Positions 60,723 through 64,000 of a DNA stretch of 64,000 nt are shown one piece after another. The translations under genes and the position numbers were made by a program. The stretch's first letter is position 1. Each line of letters begins with the position of its first letter. This stretch comes from Mesorhizobium sangaii (GTDB lineage: Bacteria; Pseudomonadota; Alphaproteobacteria; Rhizobiales; Rhizobiaceae). The stretch lies in assembly GCF_014207355.1 (NCBI RefSeq), contig NZ_JACHEF010000002.1, positions 434,001 to 498,000 on the forward strand. The letters run 5' to 3'. The notes beneath the pieces are model-generated. The model searched no databases and was not told the origin of the DNA. It saw only the letters and a program-made list of their open reading frames with translations.

Positions 60723-62345
60723 TCAATAGGCTTCGATTGTCAGAATTGTGTTCTCGAATCGCTTGGCCGCAACGTCCTCGGGCGTAATCCAATATTGAAG
60801 CGGCCCCATCTCGCCAACGGTCCAATTGAGCGCCATATCCGGCCCGATCTGGAGCAACAGCAGGTAGCGGTCCTTCATCTCGTCGGCTGCAACCTGGATG
60901 ACCTCACCCTTGCCAAGCATCTGATGGCCACGGGGTGAGTGGCGGTAAGACAGAGCGGCGACCACGTCCGGGCCGATCAACGCCGCACCGTCCTGATCTG
61001 TCAGTCCTCCCTCGGCGCCCCGGATCGCCGCGATTGAAAGCCAGTGGTTCATCACCTGCGGAAGTTGGCGATGATGCGGCCGCCGCGCCGGAGACGATGA
61101 GGGCACGCCGTTGGCGCGCAAGTCTTCCAGGAAGGCAAGGATCTGCTGCTTCACCCCGGCTGGAGGTGCGTCATACTCCTTCAGTCCGGCATGGACCGTC
61201 GGAAAGAATGCGTTGAACATCTTCGAACCGAATGCCGACAGGTCGCGCTGCACCGCCCGTAGCCGCACGACCTCCGGATCATCGGCAGCAACATCGCCAA
61301 GCGCCTTCAGCTGTGCCGCGACGTCGGCCGTCTCTTCGCGGTGATATGCCTCCACGAGCTTCCGAACGATCCGCGCGGAATGCCAATTGGCCGGAAATCC
61401 CGGATACGGCGTCCAAAGCATGTCCTTCGGCGCCTGATGAGCCGAAAGCAGCGGATCGGCGGTAACAGGCGGACCGTAGAAGGCCTCAACCCTCTCGGCG
61501 CGAATCTTGTCCGCGACCTCGAAAGCATGACCTTCGTCCGCACGCGCCGCGACTTCGGCGTCGGTTGGCTCCTCGATCCAGGCAAACTCGACCTCGACCC
61601 GATCAAAATGGGTTCGCCTGCCCCGCAAGATTTCGTCCGTCGGATCAGAACCCAGAATCTTGGCGGTGAAGGGCATGTCGAGCGGCTGCCACTTCTGCGT
61701 CACCCGGCGCGGTTCATACCGGGTCACGAAGTGCAGCGCGTCCGGGCCAAACGTGTCGGACATCGGCGCGAAGAAATAGAGATAGCCCTTTTCGGGCAGC
61801 AGATCGCGGCCAGGTCCCGGTGGCAGGTCCGAACAGTCGATTTGCGCCATGAAATTGAGGCGCTCGAGCAATCCCTGCCGATTGTGAACCGTCGGCCAGT
61901 CGAACTCATCGGGGACGATCGGCAGCCCGCCAAGATAGCTCATGCTGCGTTGAGGAAGACGCGGCGGAAAGACGTGCTTGATCGCAATGCGCGCGGCTTG
62001 CCCCCGTTCGATCGCTTCGCGGCCATCGACGGAAATCGGCGGGATCTTGCGCTCGACATGCGCTTTGAACTTCGCCTTGCGCTGTTCGTCGCTGTCCTTG
62101 GCTTGCTGCTGCAAGTCGGCGATCAGCTTTTCTGCCGCAGGATTGGGCCGGGGCGATGCGGCGTGGGCCGCTTCAGACGATGCCGGCGTGCGCTGACCAG
62201 CCTTGCCGATCGGCAAGGCGGAACTGTCCGGTGGCTTGCCTTTTGAAGCCGAACCGGAAAACAGCCGGGCAATGCCGCGATAAATCAGGCTGCCAACGAT
62301 CAGGAGCATCGCCCCGACCACAAGCAGCGGCATCAGATTCGCCAT
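60723..62345 (-). CDS. DUF1963-type protein with N-terminal membrane anchor
   Basis: A 540-residue protein. The N-terminal helix MPLLVVGAMLLIVGSLIYRG anchors it to the inner membrane, followed by a Pro/Ala/Lys-rich linker to about residue 95. The main body resembles DUF1963 (YwqG): RSMSYLGGLPIVPDEFDWPT, LNFMAQIDCSDLPPGPGRDL, LPEKGYLYFFA, and LLLLQIGPDMALNWTVGEMG near the C-terminus. The ATG at 62345 follows GGGGGGTAAG. The function of DUF1963 is unknown, though members are often found near toxin or secretion genes; nothing of that kind is seen here. Confidence 0.83.
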   Translation of the reverse strand: MANLMPLLVVGAMLLIVGSLIYRGIARLFSGSASKGKPPDSSALPIGKAGQRTPASSEAAHAASPRPNPAAEKLIADLQQQAKDSDEQRKAKFKAHVERKIPPISVDGREAIERGQAARIAIKHVFPPRLPQRSMSYLGGLPIVPDEFDWPTVHNRQGLLERLNFMAQIDCSDLPPGPGRDLLPEKGYLYFFAPMSDTFGPDALHFVTRYEPRRVTQKWQPLDMPFTAKILGSDPTDEILRGRRTHFDRVEVEFAWIEEPTDAEVAARADEGHAFEVADKIRAERVEAFYGPPVTADPLLSAHQAPKDMLWTPYPGFPANWHSARIVRKLVEAYHREETADVAAQLKALGDVAADDPEVVRLRAVQRDLSAFGSKMFNAFFPTVHAGLKEYDAPPAGVKQQILAFLEDLRANGVPSSSPARRPHHRQLPQVMNHWLSIAAIRGAEGGLTDQDGAALIGPDVVAALSYRHSPRGHQMLGKGEVIQVAADEMKDRYLLLLQIGPDMALNWTVGEMGPLQYWITPEDVAAKRFENTILTIEAY

Positions 62346-62595
62346 GACGCTTACCCCCCATCGCCGGCTGCGTCGCCTTCCTCCCGAAGCCGAATTATTG
62401 CCGGTATATGAGGCCTTGCGCAAGCAAGGGACCATGCCGATCCTCAATCCGTCCGCCTACCTCTGTCGGATCGTGACGTTCCCGAGCGGCTTTCGCTAAT
62501 TATGGGCGTCGATCGGCTGCGACGTTGGCGCTAGGGAGGTAAATCAGATAGAACTAAATCAGGCAGAACGATTGTCTGCGATTTCAGGAGACGAC

Positions 62596-64000
62596 ATGTC
62601 TGAGGAGCATGTTGAGCGTCGGCTGGCGGCGATCCTGGCCGCGGATGTGGTCGGCTATAGCCGACTTATGGAGGTCGACGAAGAACACACGCTCAATCTC
62701 CTTCGGCAGCATCGACGGGAATTCTTCGATCCGACCGTCACCAAGCACGGTGGGCGCATCTTTAAGGTGATGGGTGACGGCTTCCTGGTGGAGTTCGGCA
62801 GCGTAATCAATGCGGCGCGCTGCGCGGTCGAGATCCAACGCGGCATGTCCGAGCGGAATGCCGGCATCCCCGAGGACCGGCATTTCAAGTTTCGCATGGG
62901 CATCAACCTTGGCGACATCATAGTCGACGGTGATGATTTCCACGGCGACGGCGTCAATCTTGCGGTGCGGCTGCAGGGCCTCGCGATACCCGGCGGCATC
63001 GCCTGCTCGGAAGCGGTGCGCCATGCGGTCGGCAACAAGCTGGGCATCGACTTCGCCGATCAGGGCGCCAGGACTGTCAAGAATATTGCTCAGCCGCTGC
63101 ACGTCTATTTCGCCAACTGGGACCAGGGCGTCCCGCATGCCGAGACGTATATTGCGGCCAGGAGGGGGGGCCAGACGCTGGTACGGTCCGACAAGCCGTC
63201 GGTGGCCATCCTACCCTTTGCCAATCTGAGCAATGATCCAGACCAGCAGTATTTCAGTGACGGCATCACAGAAGATATCATAACCGACCTCGCGAACGTC
63301 TCCGGCCTGTTCGTGCTCAGCCGCAATACGGTCTTCGCCTTCAAGGGCAGGACCGACAAGGTGGAACGCATCGCCAGGGAACTTGGCGTCGGCTACATTG
63401 TCGAGGGCAGCGTCCGCAAGGCGGGAAACCGGGTCAGGATAAATGCCGAGCTGATCGAAGGCGCCACAGACGGACACGTCTGGGCTGCCCGCTACGACCG
63501 CGACCTCACCGACATCTTCGCCGTGCAGGACGAAATCGCCAAGGCGGTCGTGGCGCAGCTCAGGGTCAGGCTCCTGCCCGAGGAGAAGAAGGCTATTGAA
63601 CTGGCGCCGACGGACAATGTGGAAGCCTATACGCATTATCTTCGAGGCCGCGATTACAGCCACATCGCGACCAGGGCCAACCACCTGATGGCCAGACAAA
63701 GTTATTTCAGGGCCATCGAGCTTGATCCGGGATATGCCCGCGCCTATGCAGGCTTGGCGGTCTGCGACGTACGCCTTCAGTCGATCTACGGCTCACCGAT
63801 CCAAGTGGACGACATTCTCGCGACCGCCGATAAGGCCCTGGCTCTGGATCCGAATTTGGCCGAGGCGCATTCTGCCAGGGGCTTTGGCCTGTCCCTTGCC
63901 GACCGCCGTTCCGAGGCCGCGGCGGCGTTCGAACAGGCTCTCGCGCTCGACCCCAATTGCCACGAGGCCAACCGCTACTATGCCGAGTTCTGCGTAACCG
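62596..64000 (+). CDS. Class III adenylate cyclase with TolB-like and TPR regions (cut by window end)
   Basis: The frame from ATG 62596 stays open to the window end, so at least 468 residues are visible. The start MSEEHVERRLAAILAADVVG follows AGGAG. The cyclase domain has DVVGYSRLMEVDEE with the metal aspartate, RIFKVMGDGFLVEFGS with the ATP-type lysine, and HGDGVNLAVRLQGLA with the asparagine and arginine. Next come PSVAILPFANLSNDPDQQYF (TolB-like) and TPR repeats. It is a paralogue of the gene at 31540 with the same plan. The stop and remaining TPRs lie beyond the window. Confidence 0.92.
   Translation, partial: MSEEHVERRLAAILAADVVGYSRLMEVDEEHTLNLLRQHRREFFDPTVTKHGGRIFKVMGDGFLVEFGSVINAARCAVEIQRGMSERNAGIPEDRHFKFRMGINLGDIIVDGDDFHGDGVNLAVRLQGLAIPGGIACSEAVRHAVGNKLGIDFADQGARTVKNIAQPLHVYFANWDQGVPHAETYIAARRGGQTLVRSDKPSVAILPFANLSNDPDQQYFSDGITEDIITDLANVSGLFVLSRNTVFAFKGRTDKVERIARELGVGYIVEGSVRKAGNRVRINAELIEGATDGHVWAARYDRDLTDIFAVQDEIAKAVVAQLRVRLLPEEKKAIELAPTDNVEAYTHYLRGRDYSHIATRANHLMARQSYFRAIELDPGYARAYAGLAVCDVRLQSIYGSPIQVDDILATADKALALDPNLAEAHSARGFGLSLADRRSEAAAAFEQALALDPNCHEANRYYAEFCVT

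Noticed and set aside
60480..60938. Plus-strand open frame of 152 codons
   Set aside because: It starts in the tRNA-Gly fragment and runs antisense into the DUF1963 gene; no family resemblance.
1..64000. CRISPR arrays and rRNA genes
   Set aside because: No regularly spaced direct repeats of CRISPR size and no rRNA-like sequence were recognised in reading the window.

Overview
The window looks like chromosome of a Mesorhizobium-type alphaproteobacterium (Rhizobiales). The clues are high GC, an imuA-imuB-dnaE2 mutagenesis cassette behind a GAAC-N7-GAAC SOS box, many class III nucleotidyl cyclases fused to TPR/TolB-like regions, and several families of short palindromic intergenic repeats of the kind that litter rhizobial genomes. 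The genus is inferred from style, not from a search.

Layout. 0-16.6 kb holds a DEAD-box helicase cut by the window edge, a cold-shock-like/DUF805 protein with a decayed tandem copy, leuB and leuD, a tandem pair of secreted Ivy-like proteins, a frameshifted acetyltransferase, an ArsR-SRPBCC operon with a palindromic operator, an FAD oxidoreductase, a two-component system with a DUF4173 membrane protein, and a CitE-like lyase. 16.6-27.2 kb holds a HigBA-like pair with a broken toxin and an intact antitoxin, a zincin, the SOS mutasome (imuA, imuB, dnaE2), Trm112-like, LON-domain, CnoX-like and ProX-like genes, and tRNA-Gly(GCC).

27.2-60.5 kb is a different sort of region, bounded on the left by tRNA-Gly and on the right by a direct repeat of the 3' half of that tRNA, as expected for an old tRNA-targeted insertion, although no integrase is visible. 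It carries four class III cyclases and a cyclase-like DUF3095 protein, a peptide-type ABC importer, and a surface-glycan set: a UDP-sugar dehydrogenase, four glycosyltransferases and a polysaccharide deacetylase. Within it, three co-directional genes encode an ABC exporter-like protein, a cyclic-nucleotide-binding protein and a metallo-beta-lactamase-fold protein. The exporter-like protein has an ATPase domain that lost its Walker A lysine, Walker B acids and switch histidine and carries a large insertion. This cluster is the best candidate for an undescribed system: cyclic-nucleotide control of a glycan or export function.

60.7-64 kb holds a DUF1963 protein and a further TPR cyclase cut by the window end.

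Three repeat families recur. Family A (3 copies) ends exactly on the stop codon of a minus-strand gene each time. Family B is a pair of ~157-bp palindromic elements. Family C is the rhizobial 'GAACCGCTCT' mosaic. No CRISPR array, rRNA, transposase or integrase was seen.
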